Notes under the pieces: generated by a model
The model's database searches: none
What the model was told of the DNA's origin: nothing
Seen by the model: the letters and a program-made list of their open reading frames with translations, nothing else
Shown here: positions 21,566 through 33,615 of the stretch, piece by piece
Layout of the letters: every line of letters starts with the position of its first letter
Position numbering within the stretch: position 1 is the stretch's first letter
From: Paraphysomonas bandaiensis
Taxonomy: Eukaryota; Chrysophyceae
Assembly: GCA_965644295.1 (NCBI GenBank)
Contig: CBFFRP010000365.1
Coordinates: 124,001-188,000, forward strand
Reading direction: 5' to 3'
DNA length: 64,000 nt
Program-made: the position numbers and the translations under genes

Positions 21566-23075
21566 GTTATATATAGGGACAGTGTGATGTGATAGTGAGG
21601 GATGTATGAGTATGGCATCTTTCATATGATAGTATACGACCACTGCATCTCTCTACATAGAGAGGACACACATACATATACATATAGATAGCCTGCCTAT
21701 ACAATCTGCTGTAGGGGGTATACCGACCCATACGGAGTAGGGGGCAAGATATACAGCAGTGTATGTGAAATTTTTGGCTTCTATTTTTTTGTCTGTGTAG
21801 CTAGTATCTTGATATCTATATGCTGTATACTGTATATACTGCTGGTATACGGTATACTTGATGTGGATGTGCTGGGCGGATCTATTGCACAGAGTGGATA
21901 TGATGGTGGCTTATGGTAGGAATGATGCATATCATGCAAGCAGAATAACAGGAATGTCAATAACAATGGTCAATGTAACCTAATGAAGCTAGCCTATTAC
22001 AAAGGGGCAGGAGAACAATAGATAGATGTTTAATCGTTGCTATAACTTTACGATTGATAATCATTAGTCGTTCATTGGCAGTGCACTTATTGTGTAGTGT
22101 CTACTATAGTAGCACGAGCAGATACAGCACACTTTGTTCTGTATGGCTGGTGATATCACCATGTAAAAGTGGATTGCAAAATCTGTAATATGGCATGAGG
22201 TTCTGAAGTCAACTGTGGTTACGTTTTTGTAATATGTGTCGAAGTTTTGTTTTAGATATAATGAACCTCATTATTATGTCACAATATATATCCGAACTTT
22301 GAGAGTAATTGTTAGTCTTTGGCTCTGCCCATTCGAATTGACATGCCACGCACGCACACACGCACGTTGCAATCACTAGACTGTAGCACTCAGATAATAC
22401 TACTCAAAAAACAACAGCAATGAAATTCAATACACTAATGGCCACAAAAGCATATTCGCTGTATTAGCCACATATACAGCTGAGTAATATTAACCTACCA
22501 TATTAAGAATCTCATAATTAAATACGAACTTGGAACAAGACGATACAGTTAGTTCAATATTCAATTTATATGCGACGTATTAGGCCCCTGCTACATTCAT
22601 AAAATGAGAATCAGCGCATGCACGCTCTAGTAATCATAATTTCTTCTATATAATAACAGAGACTTCTACTCAACACGCTCAAATGTGTACACACTACACA
22701 CAAAGTGTGTCGTTGCTTTATCGTCTATAATGTAGTCTTCGACAGTAATATTCGGGTGCCTTCAAGTATGATTTGTCAGCAAGTAATAATAAGAACAGTT
22801 GTGTTTTGTTCAATCAATTTAACTGTATCGCTACTTATTCCAATTTGTAGTAGACAAAAAACTTGACCTCATAATGGATAATAAGTTTCTCTATGGGCAA
22901 AACTACACAGGTATTTTAAAGGCACTCTAACACTTTGACTCCCACAATACTCAGCACTCACAACACTTATACTAGTTCGAAGTACAATCTTATCACCTGG
23001 CTTGAGACCTGTTGATAAAGGCGCAACAATGATTATATTTATATAGATGAACACAAAGCTCTAGAATACCGATAT
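21566..23075. other. Intergenic with upstream motif cluster
   Basis: The part next to the TRIM-like start holds ATACAGCAGTGTAT (21751-21764) and TATACTGCTGGTATAC (about 21836-21851), members of the recurring upstream motif. From 21.97 to 23.07 kb I see only AT-rich DNA. The small frame 22869-23054 on the minus strand is open but has no acceptor partner from the LZIC gene and no recognisable family. Confidence 0.5.
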
Positions 23076-23849
23076 CTATTTCTTGCGCGCTTGATTAGCA
23101 GCAGTTGCGGCAGTGGATATAACCGATGAATCTGGTCAAAATAAAATTAAATTTATATTAGGATGTAACATACAACATCACATAATATATGACATAAAGC
23201 TCTACGAAAATATTGAGCATAACGTTACATACCGATTTCTTGTGTGGCCTCCGAATACATACTTGTATTTCTTGTAAACTAAAGCATATCATATCAGAGA
23301 GAGCATTAGTTTGCGTCAAAATCTTACATCTTCCAACATGCTTTTCTCGAGAGGATCAAGAGGTTCACCAAGCTTATCAAGGGCGCTTAATATTTCTGAG
23401 GACAAGAGACGATACTCATTATCTGGTAGTCTGCCTAGCTTGTGATCAGCCTGTATTGCTGCCAGCCTGCTGCGAAGGGCCCCATTCTCCTTTTTAGCGA
23501 ACATTTTAATTACCTCAGGTGATTTGAAAGCGCTTCGAATAGCTTGCTGAATGGCCAATTGTACACTGCCGATTTCATCAACTAGAGTCATGTTACCCTC
23601 TTTCATTTTCATAAGAGACTGTTCAAACTCCTTCATTTGCTGAATGGTATCTTGGCGAGATTCTTCATATTCATCATCATCAAAATCTTCTCTGTTATCT
23701 TCGAGATCCTGTAGCTGTTGTAGTAGTCTGATAATTAGATTGATTTGTTATAAATATCATCAACTACTGATCATTAACCTGTTCAATTGATCTTCAATAT
23801 TAGCCTTTAGGCGTAATGTTTCAGCATTTCCACGTCCACCAGAGTCCAT
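23076..23849 (-). CDS. LZIC: LZIC-like protein (leucine zipper and ICAT domain)
   Basis: Four exons, 23849-23779, 23727-23328, 23278-23233 and 23131-23076, give 190 residues, the same length as human LZIC as I recall it. The N-terminal part is a leucine-zipper-like coiled coil (LRLKANIEDQLNRLLQQLQD). The core MKEGNMTLVDEIGSVQLAIQ, followed by AFKSPEVIKMFAKKENGALR and KLGEPLDPLEKSMLED, corresponds to the ICAT/CTNNBIP1-type fold. The last two short exons replace the usual tail with a polar end (TAATAANQARKK). Animal LZIC has an ICAT domain but is not reported to bind beta-catenin; it has been linked to cell-cycle and DNA-damage responses. Function here is unknown. The zipper-plus-ICAT order and length make the assignment strong. 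Confidence 0.88.
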
Positions 23850-24598
23850 GTTAAATATAAGTGTGGTATAGTGGTTAGTCCCTCTATCTGGATAATATAT
23901 GGCTGTACATGTCTATAATAGCCATGCATGTATTGTACATAACTCACTGCTGTACACTGATATACTGGTATACATACTGCTGTATATTGATATGATACTC
24001 TAACCGTATCTACAGCAGTACCAAGTACATGATGTGTAGACGTCTTTCTATGTGCAACTATGTGTATGTCCAGTATACAAGTACAACAGTGAATACATGA
24101 TTTTTATACAGTATTGTTGGTATTACAGACATGAGTCGTACACAAGTACGCACGTCTTAAATATACGTGGTATTTATGCCATTGACCACAAATTTCAATG
24201 TTTTCTGGACATTCCGAACCTAGAAACTTCCTATTTCTAGAAAACTCATCTACACCGGACAACATGTTGCTGTGTATCCATCCAGGAAGAAGGTCACACT
24301 TTGCTTGTTATCCAATCACAGGCCAGATCAGTGGCCAATAAGAAGTCCAAACAAGATGATTCGAAATTGACCTTCGAAAGAAGGGTATATACGAGGAGTT
24401 ACGAGATTATGGTATGATCCAGCCATATACATACATACATGCACACGTACATACATACATTCAGAGGTGTCTTATTTGGTTTGAGTTGAGAGTCATTCTA
24501 TACCACTCCTATAAGTGTCGATCATATTGAACGACATAAGTGGGATACATACACACATTTCCTTCCTTTAAGTAATCCACACAAACATACATCTATTC
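23850..24598. promoter_or_regulatory. Divergent promoter with three TACTGCTGTA-type motifs
   Basis: Between LZIC (minus) and proline dehydrogenase (plus). Contains CACTGCTGTACAC (23945-23957), ATACTGCTGTATA (23974-23986) and CTACAGCAGTA (24010-24020), the densest cluster of this motif in the window. CCAAT boxes occur at about 24310 and 24333 on the proline dehydrogenase side, followed by an ACATACATAC microsatellite. Confidence 0.55.
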
Positions 24599-26197
24599 AT
24601 GCCCTCTCTCCTCCTTAAACGGTCCATATGGAGACCTCTTACATCCTCTCTATCAACTAGATCATTCTCTACTAAACTTGTTGATTTTAGTGATACAAAA
24701 ACAAGTTTTCAATCCAAATCTTTTATTCAATTATTACGTGGATATTTTGTATTTCAATCATGTCGGTTGCCATGGGTAGTGAATAGGTCTGAAGACTTAA
24801 TACGGTATTCCTACAAGATATTGGGGAATACAATCACAGATACTGTGCTTAAGTATAGTTATTTTAACCATTTTTGTGCGGGAGAAGATGCGGTTACAAT
24901 CCGCCCTGCTATACAGTCCTTTGATCGTGATGGTGTTGGGTCGATTCTTGACTATGCAGCGGAGGCTGATATCAACGAGGACACAATGGAAACGATCAAA
25001 GGACTTACTGAAGAACAACGTGATATCACTGTGCGTACATATGATTACAAAAATGAGGAGCTCTGTGACAAGCGAATGAGTACGTTTGCGGACTGCTTGC
25101 GCTCTGCAAACGCTGTGAAGGGATATTCAACCAACGGTTTTGTGGCGATTAAGTGCACTGCACTCACTGATCCGCAACTGTTAGAGAAAATGTCGATTAC
25201 TGTTACCGAATTAAGAAACTTATTTAATAAGTTTGATATTGATGGTAGTGGATTTATTACGAAGGACGAGTTTCAGAAACAGTACGAACGGTACTTCTCT
25301 GGCTCAGGGGCTAATATTGAAGAGGTATTCAAAATGCTCGATACTGATGATGATGGGATGGTAGATTATGTTGCATGGAGTAATAGAATCACTATTGAGG
25401 ATCTATATAAGCTTACTTTTCACTGCAAAGTGAAGGGTCCGTTGTTTAAAGCGACATTTACCAATGAAGAGCGCGAGATGCTGACGCGCATGCGCTCTCG
25501 GCTGAATACCCTCGCTGAGTTGGCTTCGGAGATGGATGTCCACATGATGATAGATGCAGAACATACATACTTTCAACCTGCTATCGATAACATTGCATAC
25601 ACTCTCATGAACACTTACAACAAGAAGAAGGCTGTGATTTTCACCACTTACCAAATGTATCTCGTCGACTCTATGGGAAGGCTAATGACAGACCTCAAGC
25701 GTGCTGAGCTAGGTGATTACTACTTTGCTGCTAAACTCGTCCGCGGAGCCTACATGGAGCTGGAGCGTAAGAGGGCTGAGGAGATGGGGTACAAAGACCC
25801 TATTCAACCGTCGAAGCAGGCCACTGATGATAATTACAACGAGGGCGTTGCGGAGGTACTAAGGAGAATTCGCGACGGTAAGAAGGCTGAACTTATGATT
25901 GCGTCGCATAATCAACCGTCTGTTGAAAATACTGTTCGTGTGATGTCGGAATATGGCATTCCAAATGATGGGCCTGTGCATTTTGCGCAGTTGATGGGTA
26001 TGGCGGATCATCTTACGTATGGATTGGGAAAGCAGAAATACAAGGCATACAAGTATGTACCTTACGGACAGGTCAAGGAAGTGATGCCCTACCTCACCCG
26101 CCGGGCGAAGGAGAATTCTGGTATGCTTGGTGGTGCTAAACTTGAAATTCAGATGTTTCGAACCGAGATTCTCAGAAGACTTGGATTCGGGAAGTAG
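24599..26197 (+). CDS. Proline dehydrogenase with EF-hand insertion (mitochondrial)
   Basis: Intronless, 532 residues. The flavoenzyme oxidises L-proline to pyrroline-5-carboxylate and passes electrons to the respiratory chain. The N-terminus (MPSLLLKRSIWRPLTSSLST, rich in Ser, Arg and Leu, no acids) is a good mitochondrial presequence. The catalytic barrel shows MMIDAEHTYFQPAIDN, KLVRGAYMELERKRAEEMGY, ASHNQPSVENTVRVM and a C-terminal PYGQVKEVMPYLTRRAKEN; the RR near the end is the usual substrate-carboxylate site. Between barrel strands, residues 205-260 form an EF-hand pair: DIDGSGFITKDE (213-224) has a full Ca2+-ligand set, while the second loop, from Asp248, lacks the final Glu. This suggests Ca2+ control of proline oxidation. 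EF-hand-bearing forms are known in some protists and invertebrates. Confidence 0.95.
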   Translation: MPSLLLKRSIWRPLTSSLSTRSFSTKLVDFSDTKTSFQSKSFIQLLRGYFVFQSCRLPWVVNRSEDLIRYSYKILGNTITDTVLKYSYFNHFCAGEDAVTIRPAIQSFDRDGVGSILDYAAEADINEDTMETIKGLTEEQRDITVRTYDYKNEELCDKRMSTFADCLRSANAVKGYSTNGFVAIKCTALTDPQLLEKMSITVTELRNLFNKFDIDGSGFITKDEFQKQYERYFSGSGANIEEVFKMLDTDDDGMVDYVAWSNRITIEDLYKLTFHCKVKGPLFKATFTNEEREMLTRMRSRLNTLAELASEMDVHMMIDAEHTYFQPAIDNIAYTLMNTYNKKKAVIFTTYQMYLVDSMGRLMTDLKRAELGDYYFAAKLVRGAYMELERKRAEEMGYKDPIQPSKQATDDNYNEGVAEVLRRIRDGKKAELMIASHNQPSVENTVRVMSEYGIPNDGPVHFAQLMGMADHLTYGLGKQKYKAYKYVPYGQVKEVMPYLTRRAKENSGMLGGAKLEIQMFRTEILRRLGFGK

Positions 26198-26909
26198 ACC
26201 GAGCGGCGTGCACACGAGTTGGAGTTCGTTTGTTTACTAAGCTATGGCGTCTACGTTCCTTTAAGTAGTTGATTAGATCACTTTCAATTAGGAATACCAC
26301 AAACTGGTATTAGCAGAACTTACACTAGCTACTGATATCTAGTATTTTACGGTTTATTCGCCTACTTGTGTTGTCGATGGTTTATATCTCAAACTAAATA
26401 GTAGTGATGATGGTTTTTAATTGTGATATGCGCTAGAAGGCACCTTCTTCACCCTTGCGCATTTAAATTTCTAAATTAATCATTTGATTCAACAGTTGGT
26501 GGCAACAGTTGCAGCTAAGAATGACATTGTCGTAGCTAAGAATACTTCTTACCCCCTCAATTGAAAATTGAAATGTTCTTTTGATCTGAACTGGATTCAA
26601 CAGAGCGCTCATATTATCGCCGGAAAATATAAACATTCAATTTCAACAATAAGTTTGAACAGAAACAACCTTCTATCATAATTATGATATCGGCAGTCAT
26701 TTGTATGTGATTCCATTATGTTTCTGCCCCATTCTGAGAGCGTACCCTAGTGAAGTGCTAGTGTTGACTAATAAGCTAATTAATAAAAATCTCAGCGTAT
26801 TATTCGTGTGTTGGCATCGAGAAAGCTCTAGCTAGATCTACACTATACCTGCATAGCCTATATGAGATTACGAGAAACCCCGCGCATTCTAGGGGAGAGA
26901 GGGGGGGCG

Positions 26910-27250
26910 GCCAATGTCACACTAGACCTATACTGAGTCATGCATGGTCACGAGAATCCCCGCGTAATCTTTGTTAGGTAATGATGGGAAGGTACACATG
27001 GTCCTACTAGAATCTGCGCGAATTACATATATAAAAGTCATGCATAATTAAGAGAAATCCCGCGTAATCTCAGCAAAAGTGAACACAGGTGGAGGGGACT
27101 ACAGAATCTGCGCGTGATCTATGTGGTCAGCTACGTTGGTACACGGATGGGTGGGTAGTAGAATCAGTGCTATATGTCGGTATCTTAGGTGGGGCACCAG
27201 CCAGCCTACACTATATGGCCACGCCCTCGGAATGGGGCAGTTACATATTT
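26910..27250 (+). repeat. Dispersed repeat family R1, copy 2
   Basis: Inverted partner of 1840-2155. Landmarks in order: CTATACTGAGTCATGCATGG, AGAATCTGCGCGAATTACAT, GAGAAATCCCGCGTAATCT, GGTCAGCTACGTTGGTACAC, AGAATCAGTGCTATATGT, GGCCACGCCCTCGGAATGGG. The reading frame seen in copy 1 is interrupted here. Confidence 0.7.
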
Positions 27251-27292
27251 TAGGCTTTAGGGAAAATCTCAACTTTCAGAAGTTGTATTCCA

Positions 27293-27350
27293 TATTCCAT
27301 CCTCCGTCTGCCCAATATAGAAGATCATAATGATGTCGGTACAAGTGATA
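27293..27350 (+). repeat. Short repeat R3, copy 2
   Basis: Matches 3126-3180; clearest shared cores are TTCCATCCT and ATCATAATGATGTC. Confidence 0.4.
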
Positions 27351-27549
27351 CTTCAAGTATTTTGCTGTAGAGTTAGGCTGGCACCTTTTCGTGGTTTTCT
27401 GGAGGATAAGTACCGGAGATATTCAACTAGCCACTACATTGGTACAAGTTTTTAACGCCTATTGCTATATAATAAGACTTTCAAAATAATAAAACTAATG
27501 TGATCCGCTTATTATATATTCCGCAGATATTGTTCTTCCCCTGCCCACT

Positions 27550-27835
27550 CAAATTCCAATGCTTGTGTGGTACAAGGGACACCAATAAGTGTTACTTGTG
27601 AAGAAGTCTTTGGGCCCTGAGGAATAAACAGGCATCCAGAAAAGAGCCCACCTCAAGGGTAACCGGGGTATTGGGCTGTCTGCTGAAGTCAAGCATCCGG
27701 GATGTCCACCTTAAGGACTCAAAAAACCTGAAGTCAGCAAATGCCAGGTATATCAACATTCTGCTTGTTCAGGTGATAGAGGGGAGGTGATTGCACCTTG
27801 GTGCTTGCGGCGACACACAAGCAGCTTCCGTAGCG
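27550..27835 (+). repeat. Dispersed repeat family R4, copy 1
   Basis: Inverted partner of 50613-50875. Shared blocks: CACCAATAAGTGT, TTTGGGCCCTGA, GAATAAACAGGCA, GTCTGCTGAAGTCAAGCAT, CACCTTGGTGCTTGC and ACAAGCA. The end contains the palindrome GCACCTTGGTGC. A third, short match to this end lies at 4672-4712 inside an open frame. Confidence 0.7.
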
Positions 27836-28121
27836 TTAAATAGTAGGATAATAGAGTTCGTAGTACAGCTTTACGTTGTAATATAGTTAGTTACAGGTAG
27901 TCGTCTATATAGCTTGACTAGTTTTCATCTAGTTACTAAGCTGGTGCTGAGTATAGATATAGCTTCCTTAAAACCTGTGGCTAAGTAAAACTATATTACG
28001 TCACCGCATTCATCCGCTTTGGTGCTTTGGCTACGTATTACATTCCTGTTCCGTAACAAATTAATACTCTGAGAAGAAAACGCCACATTATTACGAGAAA
28101 TAATTCTTAGTCGTTAATACA

Positions 28122-31100
28122 TTATTTCTTTTTCATTTTAGCTTTCGAAGCATTTTTCTTCTCGCTCTTCTTATTTTTGAGTGTAGTATAAAGACCTGGT
28201 ACGCTCAGCTTTACGTCGCCTATCATTATAGCAACCATCTCAGGGTCCGATAGCCCTTTAATGAGAGCCTTTTCATGCGGAGAGCATTCTTTCGAGTTTA
28301 TAAACACTTCTACTGCATGTTTAGCCGCTTTACCCTTCTTTGTTGTACCCGGAGTCAATTTCACACGATACTTCATATTCTGAAGTACATATTAGTTAAT
28401 ACAGAGTATACAGTGAAAAGAAAGTAGCCCGGGAATTTGTTTTCAATATTAAAGAGCAACAGATAAAAAAATTGGATCATCATAAACATACCTGCATTGA
28501 GCAGTACGGACCGCACACAGGTACAGCATATAACAAAACATCTTCAGGAAGAGGCATGCCGGTCAGTTTCTCCAACTCATCGGCCTGCACAAATATATTT
28601 GTTTAGCAATACAAATTTTTAACATTGCACTTCAAGATTGTATACACACAAATGCGATTTCCACATTGCCATTTCAAAATAGAAAAGAGCACGCTGTGTG
28701 AACAAGCCACACCTGCTTTCCTTCTTGCTCATCAAGTATTCCCTCCTCCTCAAGAATAGCCTGAATTTCCATCTGCTCTTTCTTCTTCCTCTCCCTTCTA
28801 CTTTCTGTGGTCATATCTGCTGTATCACGAACAGCTTCCATATCTTCCGCAAGTTTAGAATTGTCGTCAACACCCCCAGAATCACTGGTAGCAATCGTTT
28901 TCGAATAACGTCGCATAATTCCAGCCAAGAAACCTATATACCCAATTTCAAATATAGATATACTTTATGTATTCACACGTCCATACATGACACCTACCAC
29001 TCTTATTTCTAATGCGTTGGAGACTTCCATCTTCCGTAAATAATTCCAGTATCTTCAAGCCGTGTTCTGGTTTAAATGCAGCCAAAGTAGATATCTATAC
29101 ATACGTACAGCAGATCGAGAGTGAATACAAGGTAACACATCGTAAGCTACCACACACCTCAAACGCATCGATTTCACCTTCCTTCATGTGCCCCTGTGAT
29201 ATTATGTCCTCTAGCGCGGCACGCACCTATACTCTTCAATTAGTGCTATTTGTAGTCACGAGACTCCATTGGTAGATCAGTCAGAGACGACAGGGTGCAT
29301 TACCTGAGCATCCAGTAGCTGTAGAGCTTCTGTCCAGTTATCTTCCAGCATGTGAATGCCGGCCTGCGAGAAAACACACGTCACACTAAAATAGAGTTGA
29401 GATTGAATGAAATATCCTTTTGACGTAAAAAAATATATCCCACACTCAAATTATGCTACAGCAAGAGTACCTTTTCCTGTTTCCGCTGCTTCTCTTTCTG
29501 CTTAGTTTCCTCTTGTTCTTGCTTTTGTAATTCACCAAGTGTACCGCTACCTCCTGGGCGACTATGCCCGAGAGCCCGCATGGCCAACTCCAGATCTTCT
29601 TCGTCTTGATGAGCATACCTATATCAGAAAATGATGTACATGAATCAGGAAATAATAATTTGGACCGTGAACATCACTATTCATAGCAATATTATTACCG
29701 TCTGGCCTTTTTTTTATTTGGGGCCTTCTTGCGTTTAAACCCTGAAGGCGGCTCCTCTGCTTTTTCACTCTGAGTACTCTCCGGTGCGGACTTTTTGGAT
29801 TTACTTCCTCCTTTCGTGCCTGTACTTTTCTTTTCAGTGTTGACATCATTCGAAACACTCTCGTCTTTAGCGGGAGTATCCGTCACAGATTTTACCGTAT
29901 CGGCTTTCATTGCAGCTTTCTTTTCTTTCTTCAACATTCGCTTTTGGTGGGCAGATAACTTCGTAGACCCAGGGTTTCCTTCAGTTGAATGTGCATCTTC
30001 AGGGTTATGTCCTCGGTCATCAATAGGCACAGAACTGTTATCAGGCTCAGATATCTGATCACGAGTTTGTACATCTTGAGCTACTTTATCACTGTTTTGT
30101 CCGAGATTACCCTTTTCGTTGTATTCACTTCCTAACTTGTTACCCTCATGTAGCGAATTGTCGTTAGTTCTTGCGCCAATCACAGATGTTGGTGTAACCT
30201 CTAATTGATATCGATCGGACATCTCCGAGATCATAGATCGTGTGTCGTTAGATTCATCTTCAAATTCAACCGATCGATCTTTTCTATCACCTAAATGTCG
30301 TGCCACTGAAGCATCATCCAGACGAAACAAAATCCCAAATCCCATTTCTAATTGCGTAGGTGGAAGGAAATTTTTGCGTCCATATATCATAAATGATCCA
30401 GTTGTGAGATACTCTCCTGACGGGGCTGTTTTGGATACTTGGGATGCATGTACCCACCAAGCAGATGTTACAACCTTTACCGCCCATGCACCCGATCGAC
30501 AGATTGTCATAGTCCCTGCCTCTTGCAAAGCAAATGGACTAATAGGGAGAGGATTAGAGTCCTTACCTATTTTGCACCGAACAATACATGACGAGGCACC
30601 ATGCATGTCGGCATGGACATATGCATCGCCTGGTCGAAGATACCTATATTCAAGTCAACGGTATGTTATAAAATAGCCTTTCAGAGTAATACCTCTTAAC
30701 AAGTGCTTCATTTTGCTGTGCATCACGCCCTGATAGCACTAAATATCCTTCAGACGTCACAAACCAGCTACGGTAAAAGACTTATATAGAGTAAGAGTGT
30801 GGCAAATTATCTCACTTGAATTTTTCGAACCAATGGACCTTTCGTAACGCTTGAAGGTTTCTTTTCACTTTCTGACTTTCCAACTGCTTCGTCGTCTGCT
30901 CTTCTACAGCTTGAATTGCACGTTCCGTGGCCTGGGCTGTCTTCTCTCCTTTGGTACGCGCCACTTTCTTTTGCGTGTACAGTTTGCTTGCATTTGCATA
31001 AGCAGTCAGGCCAAGATCAACCTCAACCTCAACTGTTCGTGGTTGTGATTTTTTTGCGCTGTGACATTCTTCGTCTGAATCGCTATAGTCATCTTCATCA

Positions 31101-33035
31101 GACTCATCGTCAAGAGTAGGGAGGCGAAGTATAACGTGGTTTTTATCCAAACGTAGCTTTGCAACCAGCGATGCTATTGGGTTACCTGTACATTGAGCAT
31201 AGCATAAGCACATTCCCGCTAAAATTTACAATTTTACATCTACAACATGAACAGTCCAACATCACATGGTGTTCAGCACATGAGGGCATTCAAATCTTAA
31301 CGTCAATTATATAGCACAAACTTAACACCTGCAGCAGTCTCCGTTGCAACCATAGCTCCAATGTCATCCCATGATAAACCCGCAGCAAGTGCGCTGTTTA
31401 TAACCAAGCATACCTGTACATCATATTTCAGTGAAAAAAACAGAACTAGCGCTAAATACGTAAGTCTTATAGAGGTGACCCCATAAAATGGCAGTCCTAC
31501 ATACATTTCATTGATAACCTACAGCGTATACACAACATATCAATTCAGTATTCAACCTTGTCAACTTGTTCTGCATTGGCCTCGACAACAGCTGCTGCTT
31601 GTTGCATTCGTGACTGCTGATCCTCGAATCCTTTGAGCTGGTTCTCCATCTCTTGTCGCACTTTGATGACCTTCTTTCTTGCATGTTCTTCGGCTGCTTC
31701 TGCTTGATGCTGCATACGTTGTTCTTCCACCTGGAGCATAGTTATACACATATGCATGAGGATACCCATCAAATATTCTATAATATTAAAGTATCCAGAT
31801 ACATACATAATCACTTCGTCCGTGAAATAAATTGTAATTACCTTGCAGAAGTATTCGTCCACAGTTTCGTCAAACGATGGCATTTCTTTATATCTTTCGT
31901 TTTCGTGCTGCATAAACAGACGTGGAACGAAGTCAAAGTAATCTCCTGTAAGCACATAGTGACTAGATAAATCGACAGTTCAATGGTATGGTATAGTAAA
32001 AGACAATTTATTGGTCTTGTTTCATGATGATAAAGTGTGAATATTTAATACAACCTTCTGAATCGGCATTGTTGGGATTAGATCTCAACAAAATATACCC
32101 CGGTTGACCAGGGGTGTCCAATAGAGACAGCAGTTTATGGCCATTCTGCAACTCCTTCAGCAGCGCATCTACAGCAATTGAATCGGTATCTGTAGAAGAA
32201 AAAACGTCGCTAACTTTGCTAGAAGGAGGAATGTTGCTCGACAACAAGCAATGGTCTATAATTTCCGGGCCAAAGGCAGCCACCCCACTGTCCTTATTCA
32301 GTAGCAATTGCCGCATAGTCAGCTTCCTGGCCTTATTCTTTTTCGCGGATTTCTTCGATTCTGCTTGATTACTTGCTACTGATGCGGTCGCTTCTCGTGC
32401 CAGTGCCCAAGCACTGAACTGATCACGTGTCATGTTCAGGACTGTTTCTTGAGATTCATTGCGAGCTTCTGCAGCGGTAGTCGTAAATGCAATGGGATAT
32501 ATCTCGTGCATTTTAACAGCCACGTCGTCTTCAAATTGATGAGAACGAAGTAAGGCTTGTATTTCATATGCACCGTCAGTTAAAACAATGTTACCGCTTG
32601 CATATAACTCTAGAATAATGTGACACACTGCATCTCCAGAACCAAACTTAAAATCAACCACTCGATCAGAGCCTAACTGCCTTACATCTTCTAGACGTTT
32701 CGTTCGGATGTATTTCCTTAGTTTCATTGCAAAGGGAGATGGCATATCATTCTTATCACGTGTATATTTGGTCGTATGGAACCGTATACCACTCTCCATA
32801 AGCAACATGATCTATAAGAGAGTAAACCAACCATATGAATCATTTATTATTAAATCATAATAGATATTTTAATGTCTGTTACCTTCTCACTGACTCCTGG
32901 GATAGCAAACTTAAACATATAGATCTTATCGGTAATATTGTAGACATTGGCGACTCTCTGGCCCAGTAATGTGCTGCGTATATCCCTCACCATAGCCTTG
33001 ACATCTGTTGCAGTGAATCTAGATTTACTTGCCAT
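28122..33035 (-). CDS. NEMF: NEMF / Rqc2 ribosome quality-control factor
   Basis: Fifteen exons give 1,202 residues: 33035-32883, 32811-32055, 31945-31842, 31730-31557, 31413-31329, 31185-30816, 30767-30693, 30643-29699, 29618-29471, 29363-29304, 29226-29158, 29094-28998, 28933-28713, 28584-28492, 28379-28122. Every join keeps frame. The protein binds stalled 60S-peptidyl-tRNA complexes, recruits the E3 ligase listerin and adds C-terminal residue tails. NFACT-N starts [20 protein letters not shown]; residues needed for tailing, Asp11 and Asp100-Arg101 (in [13 protein letters not shown]), are kept. A coiled-coil arm follows, then NFACT-R ([47 protein letters not shown]), an acidic/basic low-complexity linker and NFACT-C ([20 protein letters not shown]). 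The linker makes it longer than the human protein. Known partners are not in the window. Confidence 0.96.
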
Positions 33036-33615
33036 GTTTAAGTGTTTAATTTAATGTTCTATAGAGAGGATGATGAGAAGAGAATTATGACACTTGTGTG
33101 GATGCTTATATAGACGAGAGCTGGATCCACATACACTGCTGTACATACATATATATATACAGCAGTACATCCATCATACAGCAGAGTTCATACATATATA
33201 TATGTATAGTGTGCAGTGATGTAGCCATACGTAAAATACGCAGAAATTAATTTGAAGAATGTCAAAAAAAGACGACCGTATTCCATATTGTATTCCACAC
33301 CGTATTATTGTTACACTGTGAGTGTATTTGTATTGTTGGGTGCCGTGTATTTTCATGACACAAAACACCGTATATTTATAGGAGGAATATAGTGGAAAGT
33401 GCCATTTTCTTATCAAAACCCCTCTTTTCATTGTCCAAAAACACTTTTTCGAATCGCGATATATCGCGAGTAGGCTGTTTTATATTACGTAACACTAGAG
33501 TATCTATCTATGCATATGAACGTGCGTGTTGCTGCATATATATGTGTATATATGCATATGTATAGTGGTATAGTTTAACGGTGGGTTTACAAGACCAACA
33601 AATCATACCACCGTC
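33036..33615. promoter_or_regulatory. Divergent promoter, NEMF and carboxylesterase
   Basis: Carries paired motifs CACTGCTGTACAT (from about 33134) and ATACAGCAGTACAT (33157-33170), plus CATACAGCAGAG just after, 100-140 bp before the NEMF start. The far side, before the esterase, has TA-rich runs of atatatgtgtatatatgcatatg type. Confidence 0.55.

Larger units (their letters stand above)
26198..28121. other. Gene-free repeat island
   Basis: About 1.9 kb between two 3' ends. It contains R1 copy 2 (26910-27250), R3 copy 2 (27293-27350) and R4 copy 1 (27550-27835). A sub-motif in R1, of the form gagaaNcccCGCGtaatct, recurs at about 26865, 26950 and 27050. No intact open frame of interest. Confidence 0.6.

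Noticed and set aside
22869-23054. Short minus-strand frame beginning MFIYINIIIVAP
   Set aside because: Lies beyond the LZIC stop, has no splice partner and no family signal.
23866-23900. tRNA-like A-box (GTGGTATAGTGGTTAG) upstream of LZIC
   Set aside because: No matching B-box (GGTTCGANTCC) or acceptor stem in the following 80 bases; no tRNA fold could be drawn.
31504-31518. Possible 15-nt microexon (VINEM) in NEMF
   Set aside because: It cannot be joined in frame to the next exon, and direct splicing 31557 to 31413 gives the spacing seen in human NEMF.
33560-33600. Second tRNA-like D-arm sequence (TAGTGGTATAGTTTAACGG)
   Set aside because: It ends in the esterase 5' region with no T-arm or acceptor stem.
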